Assembly: GCA_905234745.1 (NCBI GenBank)
Contig: CAJOJD010000002.1
Coordinates: 73,343-117,636 of the forward strand
Direction: 5' to 3'
Length of the DNA stretch: 44,294 bases
Source of the DNA: an uncultured Bacteroidaceae bacterium
Lineage (GTDB): Bacteria > Bacteroidota > Bacteroidia > Bacteroidales > Bacteroidaceae
A program made the position numbers and the translations under genes. A model generated the notes under the pieces. It searched no databases and was not told where the DNA came from. It worked only from the letters and a program-made list of their open reading frames with translations. This document shows positions 8,755 to 18,180 of this stretch, in pieces. Every line of letters begins with the position of its first letter. The first letter of the stretch is position 1.

Positions 8755-10444
8755 AGAAAATGCTGCACCCAATCAGCACCAAAAGCTGAGCAGTGAGTAT
8801 GCGCAGGAACATGGTGAGCGGGTAAACCGTGGAGTACGCTACAGCAGGAGCGTCATGCTCGGTCTGGCTGTTGGCGAAAGCCAAAGCCGGAGGATTGGTG
8901 CTGGCACCTGCCACAAGACCCAGTATGCTGTAGTAATTCATGTTATGACGTTTCCTTGCTATAAGCGCCACCACGAATACCGGAATTATTGTGATGAGCA
9001 GACCGGCCAGCATGTAAGTAAGGCCGTCGCCCGATGTTATAGTCTCCACGAATGTGGCACCCGACTTGATGCCAACGCTTGCCAGGAAGAGTGCAATACC
9101 CACCTCACGCAGCATCATAAGTGCACTTGCCTTGGTATATGTAACCAGACCCAGTTTGTATCCGAACCTGCTTATCAGGATAGCCACAACCAGCGGACCG
9201 CCGGCCAGACCCAGTTTAAGCGGAGTGGGAATACCGGGTATAGCGATCGGAATACTACCAAACAGGACACCCACCAGAATACCTATAAATAATGTAGCGA
9301 TGTTTGGCACATCCAGGCGTTTCATCTCATTGCCCACACGCTGAGCCACTGCAGCCACGCTGCTCTCCTTACCTACTACCGACAAGCGGTCACCTATCTG
9401 AAGCACAAGGCTGGCCGATGCAAACAGCTCCGTACCTGAACGTACCACGCGGGTGATTGTGACATCATATATGCTGCCCAGATGCAACTGTCCCAGAGTC
9501 TTGCCGTTGAGTTTCTCCTTGGTGACGACAATACGGCGTGAAACCAGTGGCTCAGTACCCTTCACGTTATCCCATTCCACCTCTACGGCCGATCCCAGTA
9601 AAGTGCGTATGGCCTCACCGTCATCCTCGGAACTTACCACGCAGAGCTGGTCACCCAGATTAACCACGCTGTCACGATGGGGAGTGATGACCACGCCTTC
9701 ATGCAGCAGACGCGAGCATATGAACTCACGGTTTATGAGACGACGCAGTTCAAGTATTGTCTTACCGTCCAGACGCTCATTGGTCATCTCCAGATACTGT
9801 CTCATGGGTTTGGTGCTTGTATCCTGCTGCTTCATGCTCTCCAGTTGGGCATTCTCCTTATCATCCTTGACACGGCATATAGCCTTTACTATCATCGGCA
9901 CCATAATGACACCTATTACGGCAAGCGGATAGGCGCATGCGTAACCGTTGGCTATATCGGCATTGCTTCCACCCATCTGACGGAGCGCCTCTTCGGCAGC
10001 ACCCAATCCCGGAGTATTGGTAACGGCACCGCTCAGCACGCCCACCAGCATGGGGAAACTGTCGGGGTCGGTGCGGTCAAACAGAAGCAGATAGGCACCT
10101 ATCGCTACCACGATATTAAGGAATATCATAAGTACGGCCAGACGGTTCATCTGTATTCCGCCCTTGGCGAATGAACTGAAGAACGACGGTCCAACCTGAA
10201 GACCAAGGCTGTAGACAAAAAGTATAAGTCCGAAATCCTGAACAAAACTTATAGTCTTAATATTGCCGGTAAAACCGAAATGAGCCACCACGATACCGGT
10301 AAAAAGTATGAATGCCACGCCGAAAGAAACTCCGCGGAACTTGAGTTTTCCAAGCATCATGCCAACGGCGATGACAAAAGAGTAAAGCAGAAGCAGATGG
10401 GCTATTGATTCAGTGTCAAACAGAAGCGTCTTAATCCAATCCAT
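8753..10444 (-). CDS. AspT/YidE/YbjL-type putative transporter with two RCK_C domains
   Basis: Inner-membrane transporter of the aspartate:alanine exchanger family. Two membrane halves (about residues 10-185 and 375-560) each carry the AspT/YidE/YbjL duplication, with LKFRGVSFGVAFILFTGIVV in the first and PLKLGLAGGPLVVAILISRF in the second. Between them are two TrkA-C (RCK_C) ligand-binding domains, recognisable from LDGKTILELRRL..REFICSRLLH and LNGKTLGQLHLG..VTITRVVRSG. The motif GAVTNTPGLGAA and its partner GASTNPPALAFA are typical. Length of 563 is usual. Substrate is unknown; a dicarboxylate or amino acid is likely. It is monocistronic and convergent with the gene before it. Confidence 0.9.
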   Translation of the reverse strand: MDWIKTLLFDTESIAHLLLLYSFVIAVGMMLGKLKFRGVSFGVAFILFTGIVVAHFGFTGNIKTISFVQDFGLILFVYSLGLQVGPSFFSSFAKGGIQMNRLAVLMIFLNIVVAIGAYLLLFDRTDPDSFPMLVGVLSGAVTNTPGLGAAEEALRQMGGSNADIANGYACAYPLAVIGVIMVPMIVKAICRVKDDKENAQLESMKQQDTSTKPMRQYLEMTNERLDGKTILELRRLINREFICSRLLHEGVVITPHRDSVVNLGDQLCVVSSEDDGEAIRTLLGSAVEVEWDNVKGTEPLVSRRIVVTKEKLNGKTLGQLHLGSIYDVTITRVVRSGTELFASASLVLQIGDRLSVVGKESSVAAVAQRVGNEMKRLDVPNIATLFIGILVGVLFGSIPIAIPGIPTPLKLGLAGGPLVVAILISRFGYKLGLVTYTKASALMMLREVGIALFLASVGIKSGATFVETITSGDGLTYMLAGLLITIIPVFVVALIARKRHNMNYYSILGLVAGASTNPPALAFANSQTEHDAPAVAYSTVYPLTMFLRILTAQLLVLIGCSIF

Positions 10445-10495
10445 TGTAAATCAGTGTTTTGTCCAGATATAAAAAATTGTCCTAATTTTCGGGTG

Positions 10496-10503
10496 CAAAG
10501 TTA
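10496..10503 (-). promoter_or_regulatory. -7 promoter box for the AspT-like transporter
   Basis: Minus-strand TAACTTTG fits TAnnTTTG and lies 51 bp before the start codon. No clear TTTG -33 box was seen at 19-21 bp. Confidence 0.55.
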
Positions 10504-10617
10504 CTTACATTTTGCCGATAATAGCCGTCTGCACTCTATTATAAAACCTTAAAAATTTATAGTTATTCATAGAATATAAATCTAAAGATTTAAGTAGGTT
10601 TACTCAATCTAATTACA

Positions 10618-10625
10618 TATCTTTG
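10618..10625 (+). promoter_or_regulatory. -7 promoter box for mutA-mutB
   Basis: TATCTTTG fits the Bacteroidetes -7 consensus and predicts a leader of roughly 55 nt before mutA. The leader holds a short CTATG...CATAG hairpin. I see no B12-box sequence of a cobalamin riboswitch. Confidence 0.65.
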
Positions 10626-10688
10626 CCGGACTATGCGCTCAGCGAGGGCCATAGCAAGAGAATTATCCTATCAAACAAGTAATATTTT

Positions 10689-12566
10689 ATGTCAAACAAG
10701 AAAGAAAAACTCTTCTCAGAGTTCCCGCCCGTGTCCACCGAGGAGTGGATGGCCAAAATCACGGAAGACCTTAAGGGCGCGGATTTCGAGAAGAAACTCG
10801 TCTGGAGAACCAACGAGGGTTTCAAGGTTCAGCCGTTCTACCGCCAGGAGGACCTGAAAGGCCTTGACACAGACACCAAACCCGGAGAATTTCCTTACAA
10901 GCGCGGTACCAAGGCATGCAACTCATGGTACGTTCGTCAGGGCATCAGCACCAAGGACATCAAGGAGGCCTACGCAAAGGCTCTTGACATCCTGAACAAA
11001 GGCGTTGACTCACTGAGTTTCTGCTGCCGCGGCCGTCTTATCGAGGGTGCCGATCTTGAGGCACTGCTCAAGGACATCTGCGCCGATTGCATCGAACTCA
11101 ACTTCAGCACAAAGCCACAGCTGGCATGTGCACAGGCACAGGCCCTGGTGGACTACTTCACCAAGAAGGGTTATGACCTGAGCGCATTGAAGGGTTCAAT
11201 CGCATATGACCCCATCGCTTCAATGCTCAAGAGCGGCATCGAGTGCGGTTTCGAGGATGCAGCCAAGCTGATTGAGATCCTCAAGCCCCTCAAGAAGTTC
11301 CGCGCCCTTACGGTCAAGGCTTCAATGCTTACCGATTCAGGCGCATTCTGCTATCAGGAATTGGGTTATGCCCTTGCCTGGGGTAACGAGTATATGCGTA
11401 CCCTCACCGAGGCAGGTGTTCCCGCCGATGCAGTAGCCAAGAAGATACAGTTCAACCTGGGCATCGGCTCCAACTACTTCATGGAGATTGCCAAGTTCCG
11501 CGCGGCACGTATGCTTTGGGCCAAGATCGTCGAGGCCTACAAGCCCGAGTGCCACTGCCAGAACAAGCCCGAGGACGGTATCTGCCGTTGCGCCTGCAAG
11601 ATGCATATCAACGCAGTCACAACCAAGTATAACCAGACAGTGTTTGACCCGTACGTTAACCTGCTGCGTTCACAGACCGAGGCCATGAGTGCCGCTCTGG
11701 CCGGTGTCAACTCAATAACGGTAACTCCGTTCGACGCCGCATATGAGACTCCCGATGATTTCTCGGAGCGTCTGGCCCGCAACCAGCAGCTGCTGCTTAA
11801 GGAGGAGTCACACCTGGATAAGGTCGTTGATCCCGCCGGCGGTTCATACTACGTAGAGAATCTGACCGAGGCTCTGGCCGAGCAGGCCTGGAACCTGTTC
11901 CTCTCCGTTGAGGATGAGGGCGGTATGCTTGCAATGGTCAAGGCCGGCAAGGTTCAGGAGGCTATCAACACAACCAACGCAACCCGCCACGACAACGCCG
12001 CCAAGCGTAAGGAGTCACTTCTGGGTACCAACCAGTTCCCCAACATCAAGGAGATGTCCGAGGGCCGCGCTCCCAAGACCTGCAACTGCTGCTGCAAGGC
12101 TGAGGGTGAGCCCACCATCGCTACCCTTGACAGCGCACGCATAGCTTCACAGTTTGAGGAGCTCCGTCTGGCTACCGAGGCCAGCGGCCGTCGTCCCAAG
12201 GTATTCATGCTTACCATCGGTAACCTTGCAATGCGTCAGGCACGCGCCCAGTTCTCGGGTAACTTCTTTGGTTGCGCAGGCTACGAGATTATTGACAACC
12301 TGGGCTTCAAGACCGTTGAGGACGGAGCCGAGGCAGCCCGCAAGGCAGGTGCCGATATCGTGGTGCTCTGCTCAAGCGACGATGAGTATGCCGAGTACGG
12401 TCCCGCCGCATTCAAGGCAGTCGGTGACAGCGCAATCTTCGTTATTGCCGGTAACCCCGCCTGCATCGAGGACCTCAAGGCCGTAGGCATTGAGAACTAT
12501 GTTCACGTACGCTGCAACGTACTTGAGACACTGAGAGACTTTAACAGCAAGCTTAACATCAAATAA
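10689..12566 (+). CDS. mutA: Methylmalonyl-CoA mutase small (beta) subunit
   Basis: Non-catalytic partner of adenosylcobalamin-dependent methylmalonyl-CoA mutase, which interconverts succinyl-CoA and methylmalonyl-CoA in the propionate (succinate) pathway. The product has the N-terminal arm (KLFSEFPPVSTEEWMAKITE), the mutase TIM barrel (FRALTVKASMLTDSGAFCYQ, GIGSNYFMEIAKFRAARMLW, VDPAGGSYYVENLT) and a C-terminal B12-binding-like fold (RPKVFMLTIGNLAMRQARAQ) that lacks the DxHxxG cobalt-ligand motif, as expected for the small subunit. Length is 625. Two Cys clusters stand out: five Cys between residues 288 and 303, and Cys465/467/468/469. mutB follows after 9 bp. Confidence 0.96.
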   Translation: MSNKKEKLFSEFPPVSTEEWMAKITEDLKGADFEKKLVWRTNEGFKVQPFYRQEDLKGLDTDTKPGEFPYKRGTKACNSWYVRQGISTKDIKEAYAKALDILNKGVDSLSFCCRGRLIEGADLEALLKDICADCIELNFSTKPQLACAQAQALVDYFTKKGYDLSALKGSIAYDPIASMLKSGIECGFEDAAKLIEILKPLKKFRALTVKASMLTDSGAFCYQELGYALAWGNEYMRTLTEAGVPADAVAKKIQFNLGIGSNYFMEIAKFRAARMLWAKIVEAYKPECHCQNKPEDGICRCACKMHINAVTTKYNQTVFDPYVNLLRSQTEAMSAALAGVNSITVTPFDAAYETPDDFSERLARNQQLLLKEESHLDKVVDPAGGSYYVENLTEALAEQAWNLFLSVEDEGGMLAMVKAGKVQEAINTTNATRHDNAAKRKESLLGTNQFPNIKEMSEGRAPKTCNCCCKAEGEPTIATLDSARIASQFEELRLATEASGRRPKVFMLTIGNLAMRQARAQFSGNFFGCAGYEIIDNLGFKTVEDGAEAARKAGADIVVLCSSDDEYAEYGPAAFKAVGDSAIFVIAGNPACIEDLKAVGIENYVHVRCNVLETLRDFNSKLNIK

Positions 12567-12575
12567 TCCGTAGTT

Positions 12576-14723
12576 ATGAAACCTGATTTTAAGAACATCG
12601 ACATAAAGGCTGCAGCTCCCGCAGGGAAGCTTTGCGGCTGCAAGGCAAAGAAAGCAGGTGCAGACGAGATCTGGAAGACTCCGGAGCACATTGAAGTAAA
12701 GCCTGTATATACAAAGGAGGACCTGGAGGGCATGGAGCATCTGTACTATGCCGCCGGTATCGCTCCTAACCTGCGTGGTCCCTACTCGACCATGTATGTG
12801 ATGCGTCCCTGGACCATCCGTCAGTATGCCGGATTCTCCACTGCCGAGGAATCAAATGCATTCTACCGCCGTAACCTGGCCGCCGGTCAGAAAGGTCTGT
12901 CAGTCGCATTTGACCTTGCTACCCACCGCGGCTACGATGCTGACCACGAGCGTGTGGTCGGTGACGTAGGTAAGGCCGGTGTATCCATCTGCTCAGTTGA
13001 GGATATGAAGGTGCTGTTTGACGGCATACCTCTTAACAAGATGTCCGTATCAATGACAATGAACGGCGCCGTTCTTCCTATCCTGGCCTTCTACATCGTA
13101 TCAGGTCTGGAGCAGGGAGCCACACTCGAGGAACTTCAGGGAACCATCCAGAACGATATCCTCAAGGAGTTCATGGTACGTAACACCTACATCTATCCTC
13201 CTAAGTTCTCAATGAAGATCATCGCCGACATATTCGAGTACACATCCCAGAATATGCCCAAGTTCAACTCAATATCAATCTCCGGTTACCACATGCAGGA
13301 AGCAGGTGCTACCGCCGATATCGAGCTGGCTTACACACTGGCCGATGGTATGGAGTATCTGCGTGCAGGTATCAACGCCGGCATGAACATCGATACATTC
13401 GCCCCGCGTCTGTCATTCTTCTGGGCCATCGGAACCAACCACCTCATGGAGATTGCCAAGATGCGTGCAGCCCGTCTGCTCTGGGCCAAGATAACCAAGA
13501 GCTTCGGCGCCAAGAACCCCAAGTCAATGGCTCTGCGTACACACTGCCAGACTTCCGGTTGGTCACTCACCGAGCAGGATCCGTTCAACAACGTTGGCCG
13601 TACATGCATCGAGGCTATGGCAGCAGCCCTGGGTCACACCCAGTCACTGCACACCAACGCCCTTGACGAGGCTATCGCACTGCCTACCGACTTCTCGGCA
13701 CGTATTGCCCGTAACACCCAGATCTACATCCAGGAGGAGACCAACGTATGCCGTGAGGTTGACCCGTGGGCAGGCTCATACTACATTGAGTCACTGACCA
13801 ACGAGATTGCCCACAAGGCATGGGAGCACATCCAGGAGATTGAGAAGCTGGGCGGTATGGCCAAGGCCATCGAGACCGGTCTGCCCAAGATGCGTATCGA
13901 GGAGGCTGCAGCCCGCACACAGGCCCGCATCGACTCAGGCGTTCAGACCATCGTTGGTACCAACAAGTACCGTCTGGACCACGAGGATCCCATCGATATC
14001 CTTGAGGTTGACAACACCGCCGTTCGCAACCAGCAGATTGAGCGCTTAAAGCAGCTCCGTGCCAACCGCAACGAGGCCGATGTACAGAAGGCTCTGGATG
14101 CCATCACGGAGTGCGTTAAGACCGGACAGGGCAACCTGCTTGCACTTGCTGTCGAGGCCGCCAAGGTGCGTGCATCACTGGGTGAGATTTCTTATGCCTG
14201 CGAGAAGGTCGTAGGCCGTTACAAAGCAGTAATCAGAACAATATCAGGCGTGTATTCATCAGAAAGCAAGAAAGACGCAGACTTTGAGAGAGCCTGCCAG
14301 CTTACAGCAGAGTTCGCAAAGAAGGAGGGCCGTCAGCCCCGTATCATGATTGCCAAGATGGGTCAGGACGGTCACGACCGCGGCGCCAAGGTTGTAGCCA
14401 CCGGTTACGCCGACTGCGGTTTTGACGTGGATATGGGTCCGCTCTTCCAGACTCCTGCCGAGTCTGCCCGCGAGGCTGTTGAGAACGATGTCCACATCCT
14501 GGGCGTATCGTCACTGGCCGCCGGTCACAAGACTCTGGTTCCGCAGGTAATTGAGGAGCTCAAGAAGCTTGGCCGTGAGGATATCATGGTAATAGTAGGC
14601 GGTGTAATCCCCGCCCAGGACTACGACTTCCTCTACAAGGCAGGAGCCGCCGCCATCTTCGGCCCCGGCACCAGCGTAGCCAAGGCCGCTTGCCAGATTA
14701 TGGAACTCCTCCTCGCCGAGTAA
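12576..14723 (+). CDS. mutB: Methylmalonyl-CoA mutase large (alpha) subunit
   Basis: Catalytic subunit of methylmalonyl-CoA mutase. The substrate-binding barrel is seen from [20 protein letters not shown] (near residue 70) through THRGYDADH and [11 protein letters not shown] (His323). The B12-binding domain has the base-off motif D598-G-H600-D-R-G603, His600 being the expected cobalt ligand, followed by [18 protein letters not shown] and [15 protein letters not shown]. At 715 residues it is full length. The N-terminal linker carries a small CGC segment (residues 20-22). It forms an operon with mutA; no epimerase or carboxylase gene is adjacent here. Confidence 0.97.
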   Translation: MKPDFKNIDIKAAAPAGKLCGCKAKKAGADEIWKTPEHIEVKPVYTKEDLEGMEHLYYAAGIAPNLRGPYSTMYVMRPWTIRQYAGFSTAEESNAFYRRNLAAGQKGLSVAFDLATHRGYDADHERVVGDVGKAGVSICSVEDMKVLFDGIPLNKMSVSMTMNGAVLPILAFYIVSGLEQGATLEELQGTIQNDILKEFMVRNTYIYPPKFSMKIIADIFEYTSQNMPKFNSISISGYHMQEAGATADIELAYTLADGMEYLRAGINAGMNIDTFAPRLSFFWAIGTNHLMEIAKMRAARLLWAKITKSFGAKNPKSMALRTHCQTSGWSLTEQDPFNNVGRTCIEAMAAALGHTQSLHTNALDEAIALPTDFSARIARNTQIYIQEETNVCREVDPWAGSYYIESLTNEIAHKAWEHIQEIEKLGGMAKAIETGLPKMRIEEAAARTQARIDSGVQTIVGTNKYRLDHEDPIDILEVDNTAVRNQQIERLKQLRANRNEADVQKALDAITECVKTGQGNLLALAVEAAKVRASLGEISYACEKVVGRYKAVIRTISGVYSSESKKDADFERACQLTAEFAKKEGRQPRIMIAKMGQDGHDRGAKVVATGYADCGFDVDMGPLFQTPAESAREAVENDVHILGVSSLAAGHKTLVPQVIEELKKLGREDIMVIVGGVIPAQDYDFLYKAGAAAIFGPGTSVAKAACQIMELLLAE

Positions 14724-14733
14724 TTCCATCGCT

Positions 14734-14875
14734 TGCCAAAGTGTCCCGCAAGAACCCCGCTCACAACTCGTGCAGCGGGGTTCTTTCCGTTACACGCCCT
14801 CATTTTGAGCCCCTGTCCCGCGCTCACCCACCTCAAAACACATTCTCGCCCACCCACCCGCGGGACACCTTGGCA
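14734..14875. repeat. Nested inverted repeat downstream of mutB
   Basis: Outer arms TGCCAAAGTGTCCCGC (14734-14749) and GCGGGACACCTTGGCA (14860-14875) are inverted copies with one mismatch and enclose a terminator hairpin (14751-14784) plus a C-rich stretch with another CTGTCCCGCGC. The origin is unclear; it does not share the core of the other REP-like elements in the window. Confidence 0.7.
14751..14784 (+). terminator. Terminator-like hairpin after mutB
   Basis: AGAACCCCGCT (14751-14761) pairs perfectly with AGCGGGGTTCT (14774-14784) around a 12-nt loop, followed by the T-rich TTCC. It lies 27 bp after the mutB stop. Confidence 0.75.
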
Positions 14876-14925
14876 GATGCAACGTTTTTGCAACGCTTAA
14901 TGCAACAGTATTGCAGCGCTCATTG

Positions 14926-14957
14926 TTTGTAGTGCAATTAGGGGTTGTGCATCTTTG
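14926..14957 (+). promoter_or_regulatory. Promoter of the outer-membrane protein gene
   Basis: TTTG (14926-14929), a 20-bp spacer and CATCTTTG (14950-14957) match the Bacteroidetes -33/-7 pattern with one mismatch in the -7 box. The start codon follows 27 bp downstream. Confidence 0.65.
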
Positions 14958-14984
14958 CACCAGAAACCTTTAAAACAAATCGAT

Positions 14985-15755
14985 ATGAAAAAGATTGTAA
15001 TTGCATTTGCACTGTACATGCTCTGTCAGATGAATATCTCAGCACAGACTTATAATGATTCAATCAATGAGCCCGTCAAACTTCGTTTAACAGGTTTGGA
15101 TGAAAATGCTTGTTTAACCGGTCAGGTAATTGGGTTAGAGCCATGTGAAAGCATCAGCGGTAGATACATCCATGATACAGGACGCCGTAGCATGCGTATA
15201 AACATCGGATATTCAGCCATAAACAACTTCGGCCCCTTATCTGAAAGTATCGGATGGGGAAACGGTTTGCATTTTTCATATGATATCATGTGCAAGAGGC
15301 TGTTCTTTGGATTCGGGGGTAATAGATATATGGGATTCCTTAAGAGTGATAATTTCTTCTACGACCGAAAAGAGGATTTCAATTGGCAAAAAGATGAAAA
15401 GGTTGACCAAGACATCCTTACCATCAAAACCGGCGTCCGATTGATAGAGAGACCTCAGTTCGGACTTGTCACAAATATAGGATTCGGCGTAGCTTCCTTA
15501 GAACAGTCAACAGGAAAGAGATTTAATACAGAAAACAATAACAATTATATCAAAAGTAAAATAGAAGGTTTTCATGCCGAGGCCGGACTCTTTGCCTATT
15601 ATTCACTGTTTAATTGCAACGAATATTGGTTTACTAATGCCGATATCTCATTGGGATTGAACGCTGCCAGAACCGAGTATGAGAAATTCGGTCCCGTCTA
15701 TTCCCTAAACGCATTCCTTACTATCAGCCTAAAACTGAATATGAGTTATCTATAA
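14985..15755 (+). CDS. Predicted outer-membrane beta-barrel protein, function unknown
   Basis: A 256-residue exported protein. The chosen start (ATG 14985) gives a clean signal peptide, MKKIVIAFALYMLCQMNIS, cleaved before AQTYND; the longer frame begins within the promoter. The rest alternates short amphipathic strands with aromatic ends (MRINIGYSAINNFG, FFGFGGNRYMGF, FGLVTNIGFGVASL, WFTNADISLGLNAA, FLTISLKLNMSYL), the layout of an eight-stranded outer-membrane barrel ending near Leu. Base composition is more AT-rich than the flanking mutB and topB, consistent with a faster-evolving accessory gene. No specific function can be given. Confidence 0.7.
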   Translation: MKKIVIAFALYMLCQMNISAQTYNDSINEPVKLRLTGLDENACLTGQVIGLEPCESISGRYIHDTGRRSMRINIGYSAINNFGPLSESIGWGNGLHFSYDIMCKRLFFGFGGNRYMGFLKSDNFFYDRKEDFNWQKDEKVDQDILTIKTGVRLIERPQFGLVTNIGFGVASLEQSTGKRFNTENNNNYIKSKIEGFHAEAGLFAYYSLFNCNEYWFTNADISLGLNAARTEYEKFGPVYSLNAFLTISLKLNMSYL

Positions 15756-15764
15756 CACAAAAAT

Positions 15765-15793
15765 GGCACATTGGGGACAGTCCCCTTTGTGTC
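15765..15793. repeat. 29-bp REP-like palindrome before topB
   Basis: A near-perfect palindrome with layout GGCACA-TT-GGGGAC-A-GTCCCC-TT-TGTGTC, followed by a T run. It may also terminate the preceding gene. It shares length and layout with 41563-41591, and its outer TGTGTC box with 18855-18923. Confidence 0.8.
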
Positions 15794-15805
15794 ATTTTTT
15801 TGTTG

Positions 15806-15813
15806 TAAATTTG
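15806..15813 (+). promoter_or_regulatory. -7 promoter box for topB
   Basis: TAAATTTG fits TAnnTTTG, 19 bp before the topB ATG. The nearest TTTG upstream is only 16 bp away, inside the REP-like element, so the -33 box is uncertain. Confidence 0.5.
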
Positions 15814-15832
15814 TGAAAACAAAAACTGACCA

Positions 15833-17614
15833 ATGATAGTTTGTATAGCTGAGAAGCCCAGCGTGGCCAAGGATATTGCCGATGTGCTGGGTGCCAAGAC
15901 AAAACACGACGGGTACATTGAGGGTAATGGTTATCAGGTAACCTGGACCTTCGGTCATCTTTGTACCCTTAAAGAACCCCATGACTACACTCCCAATTGG
16001 AAAAACTGGAGCCTGGGCAGTCTGCCCATGATTCCGCCCCGGTTTGGAATCAAGCTGATTGAGGATAAAGGAATTGAAAAGCAGTTCAAGATAATTGAGT
16101 CACTCATGCAGAAGGCCGACGGCATTATCAACTGCGGTGATGCCGGCCAGGAGGGTGAACTAATTCAGCGCTGGGTGATGCAGAAAGCTGGCGCCAAGTG
16201 TCCCGTAAAGCGTCTGTGGATATCGTCCCTTACCGAGGAGTCCATTCGCGAGGGATTCAGCCGCCTGCAGGACCAGGATGCGTTCAAGTCACTTTACGAA
16301 GCAGGATTGTGCCGTGCCATCGGCGACTGGCTCTTGGGCATGAATGCCACCCGACTCTACACCATCAAATACCGCACGCCCAACTCCCGCCAGGTGCTCT
16401 CCATCGGCCGTGTACAGACCCCCACGCTGGCATTGGTAGTAAACCGCCAGAAGGAGATTGAGGGTTTCAAGCCCGAGCAGTACTGGGAACTCAAGACCGT
16501 CTATCGCGACACCACCTTTTCATATACAAAAGGAAAGTTCACCAAAATTGAGGACGGCCAGGCGCTGCTTGAAGAGATCCGCCCCCTGAACTTTGTCATT
16601 ACCGATGTAGCCCGCAAGGAGGGCAAGGATTACGCCCCGCGTCTGTTTGACCTTACCTCACTGCAGGTAGAGTGTAACCGCAAATACGGCTATTCGGCCG
16701 ATGACACACTCAAGACCATCCAGTCACTCTACGAGAAGAAGATAACCACCTATCCGCGTGTGGATACCACGTTCCTGAGTGACGACATTTATCCCAAGTG
16801 CCCGGGAATACTCAAGGGACTCAAGGATTACGCCCAGTTCACCGCCCCGCTTGAGGGTGTGAAACTGCCCAAATCCAAGAAGGTGTTTGACAACAGCAAG
16901 GTGACCGATCACCACGCCATCATACCCACGGGAGTCTATCCCAACAATCTGACTCAGCAGGAGCGCGCGGTGTTTGACCTGATTGCCCGCCGCTTCATAG
17001 CGGTCTTCTACCCCGATTGCCTCTACGCCCAGACCACCGTTATGGGCAAGGCCGGCCGCGCAGAGTTCAAGACCACCGGCCGTGAGATTCTCAAGCCAGG
17101 ATGGAGAGTCCTCTTTGACAAGGAAAAGACCGATGAAAAGGCCGATGATGAAGAGCGCATACTCCCCCAGTTCACCGTTGATGAGAGTGGACCGCACCTG
17201 CCCGAGTTGCAGGAAAAGTGGACACAGCCGCCCAAGCCCTACACCGAGGCAACCCTGCTGCGTGCGATGGAAACCGCAGGCAAGCTTGTTAATGACGAGG
17301 AATTGCGTGACGCAATGAAGGAGAACGGAATAGGCCGTCCTTCAACCCGCGCAGCCATAATCGAGACCTTATATAAACGCGGATACATGCGCAAGGAGAA
17401 GAAGAACCTTTATCCCACGCCCACGGGCATCGGCCTTATAGACCTTATTCATGAGGAGTTGCTTAAGAGTGCCGAGCTTACCGGTATCTGGGAGAAACAC
17501 CTGCGCGAGATTGAACGTGGTCAGTATCAGCCCGCCCAGTTCATGGATGACCTGAAGCAGATGGTTACAACACTTGTTCACGATGTCCTGGCAGACAATT
17601 CTTCAAGATTATGA
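15833..17614 (+). CDS. topB: DNA topoisomerase III
   Basis: Type IA topoisomerase that passes single DNA strands and helps decatenate and process recombination intermediates. The TOPRIM domain opens with IVCIAEKPSVAKDIADVLGA and holds the metal residues in NCGDAGQEGELIQR. RAIGDWLLGMNATRLYTIKY, NSRQVLSIGRVQTPTLALVV and the active-site segment ITTYPRVDTTFLSDD (catalytic Tyr in TYPR) follow. It ends after the core, near NSSRL at residue 593, without a C-terminal zinc-finger extension, which is shorter than E. coli TopB (about 650). The spacing to the sigma factor gene is 71 bp. Confidence 0.95.
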   Translation: MIVCIAEKPSVAKDIADVLGAKTKHDGYIEGNGYQVTWTFGHLCTLKEPHDYTPNWKNWSLGSLPMIPPRFGIKLIEDKGIEKQFKIIESLMQKADGIINCGDAGQEGELIQRWVMQKAGAKCPVKRLWISSLTEESIREGFSRLQDQDAFKSLYEAGLCRAIGDWLLGMNATRLYTIKYRTPNSRQVLSIGRVQTPTLALVVNRQKEIEGFKPEQYWELKTVYRDTTFSYTKGKFTKIEDGQALLEEIRPLNFVITDVARKEGKDYAPRLFDLTSLQVECNRKYGYSADDTLKTIQSLYEKKITTYPRVDTTFLSDDIYPKCPGILKGLKDYAQFTAPLEGVKLPKSKKVFDNSKVTDHHAIIPTGVYPNNLTQQERAVFDLIARRFIAVFYPDCLYAQTTVMGKAGRAEFKTTGREILKPGWRVLFDKEKTDEKADDEERILPQFTVDESGPHLPELQEKWTQPPKPYTEATLLRAMETAGKLVNDEELRDAMKENGIGRPSTRAAIIETLYKRGYMRKEKKNLYPTPTGIGLIDLIHEELLKSAELTGIWEKHLREIERGQYQPAQFMDDLKQMVTTLVHDVLADNSSRL

Positions 17615-17685
17615 TATTTTTTTGATTTTTCCCGAAAGGAATCAGGAGTTTTGGGTACTAATTGTATGAACAAACTCCAAAACAG

Positions 17686-18168
17686 ATGGATAAACAAGAA
17701 TTAGAATTCACAAAAATGGTCCGGGAGTACCGTAAGACAATATATACGGTATGCTACTTCTTCTCGGACAACCCTACCGAGGTAGATGACCTTTTCCAGG
17801 AAGTATTGATAAGCCTCTGGAAGAGTTTTTCCAAGTTCCGCGGGGACTGCAGCCCCAAGACGTGGATATGGCAGGTAAGCCTTAACACCTGCTGCAACAT
17901 AGACCGCAGCAATAAAAGGCGTGTGCCCACCATCCCGCTGGTAATTGACAAAGACGTATTGAGTGATTCAGATGAAGTAGGTCAGCAGATCAAGATGCTG
18001 TACAACCGTATCAACAAGCTTGAACTGTTTGACCGCGCCATTATCCTTCTGTGGTTGGAGAGTATGAGTTATGATGACATTGCCGCAATTGTGGGTATAT
18101 CCACATCGGCAGTTACAAGCAGGCTGTTCCGCATCAAGGAACAACTCAAATCAATGTCTAACAATTAA
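17686..18168 (+). CDS. ECF-type RNA polymerase sigma factor
   Basis: A 160-residue sigma-70 family protein with region 2 (VCYFFSDNPTEVDDLFQEVL..WKSFSKFRGDCSPKTWIWQV) and region 4 (DRAIILLWLESMSYDDIAAI, then VGISTSAVTSRLFRIKEQL). It lacks regions 1 and 3, hence the ECF class. I place the start at ATG 17686 (MDKQELEFTK); a TTG eight codons upstream keeps the frame open but is less likely. The next gene, 12 bp downstream, encodes a membrane protein that is the likely anti-sigma or sensor partner. A GGAAT..GGGTAC stretch just upstream could be an autoregulated ECF promoter, but that is speculative. Confidence 0.9.
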   Translation: MDKQELEFTKMVREYRKTIYTVCYFFSDNPTEVDDLFQEVLISLWKSFSKFRGDCSPKTWIWQVSLNTCCNIDRSNKRRVPTIPLVIDKDVLSDSDEVGQQIKMLYNRINKLELFDRAIILLWLESMSYDDIAAIVGISTSAVTSRLFRIKEQLKSMSNN

Positions 18169-18180
18169 TACTTTAGAACT

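Noticed and set aside
8753-10174. Long open frames on the plus strand across the AspT-like transporter
   Set aside because: They are antisense to a clear 563-residue transporter and their translations show no family motifs or sensible composition.
10445-10688. Possible cobalamin riboswitch before the B12-dependent mutase
   Set aside because: The AT-rich leader has only a small CTATG/CATAG hairpin and no B12-box-like GCC(A/C)CTG; the mutase uses B12 but is not usually under this riboswitch.
13540-13560. Cys in place of Ser next to the active-site His of MutB
   Set aside because: The HCQTSGW form also occurs in animal mutases, so it is normal variation.
11337-14729. Many minus-strand open frames across mutA-mutB
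   Set aside because: They arise from strong codon bias in the mutase genes; no motif support.
17615-17685. Terminator after topB
   Set aside because: There is a T run but no convincing stem before it.
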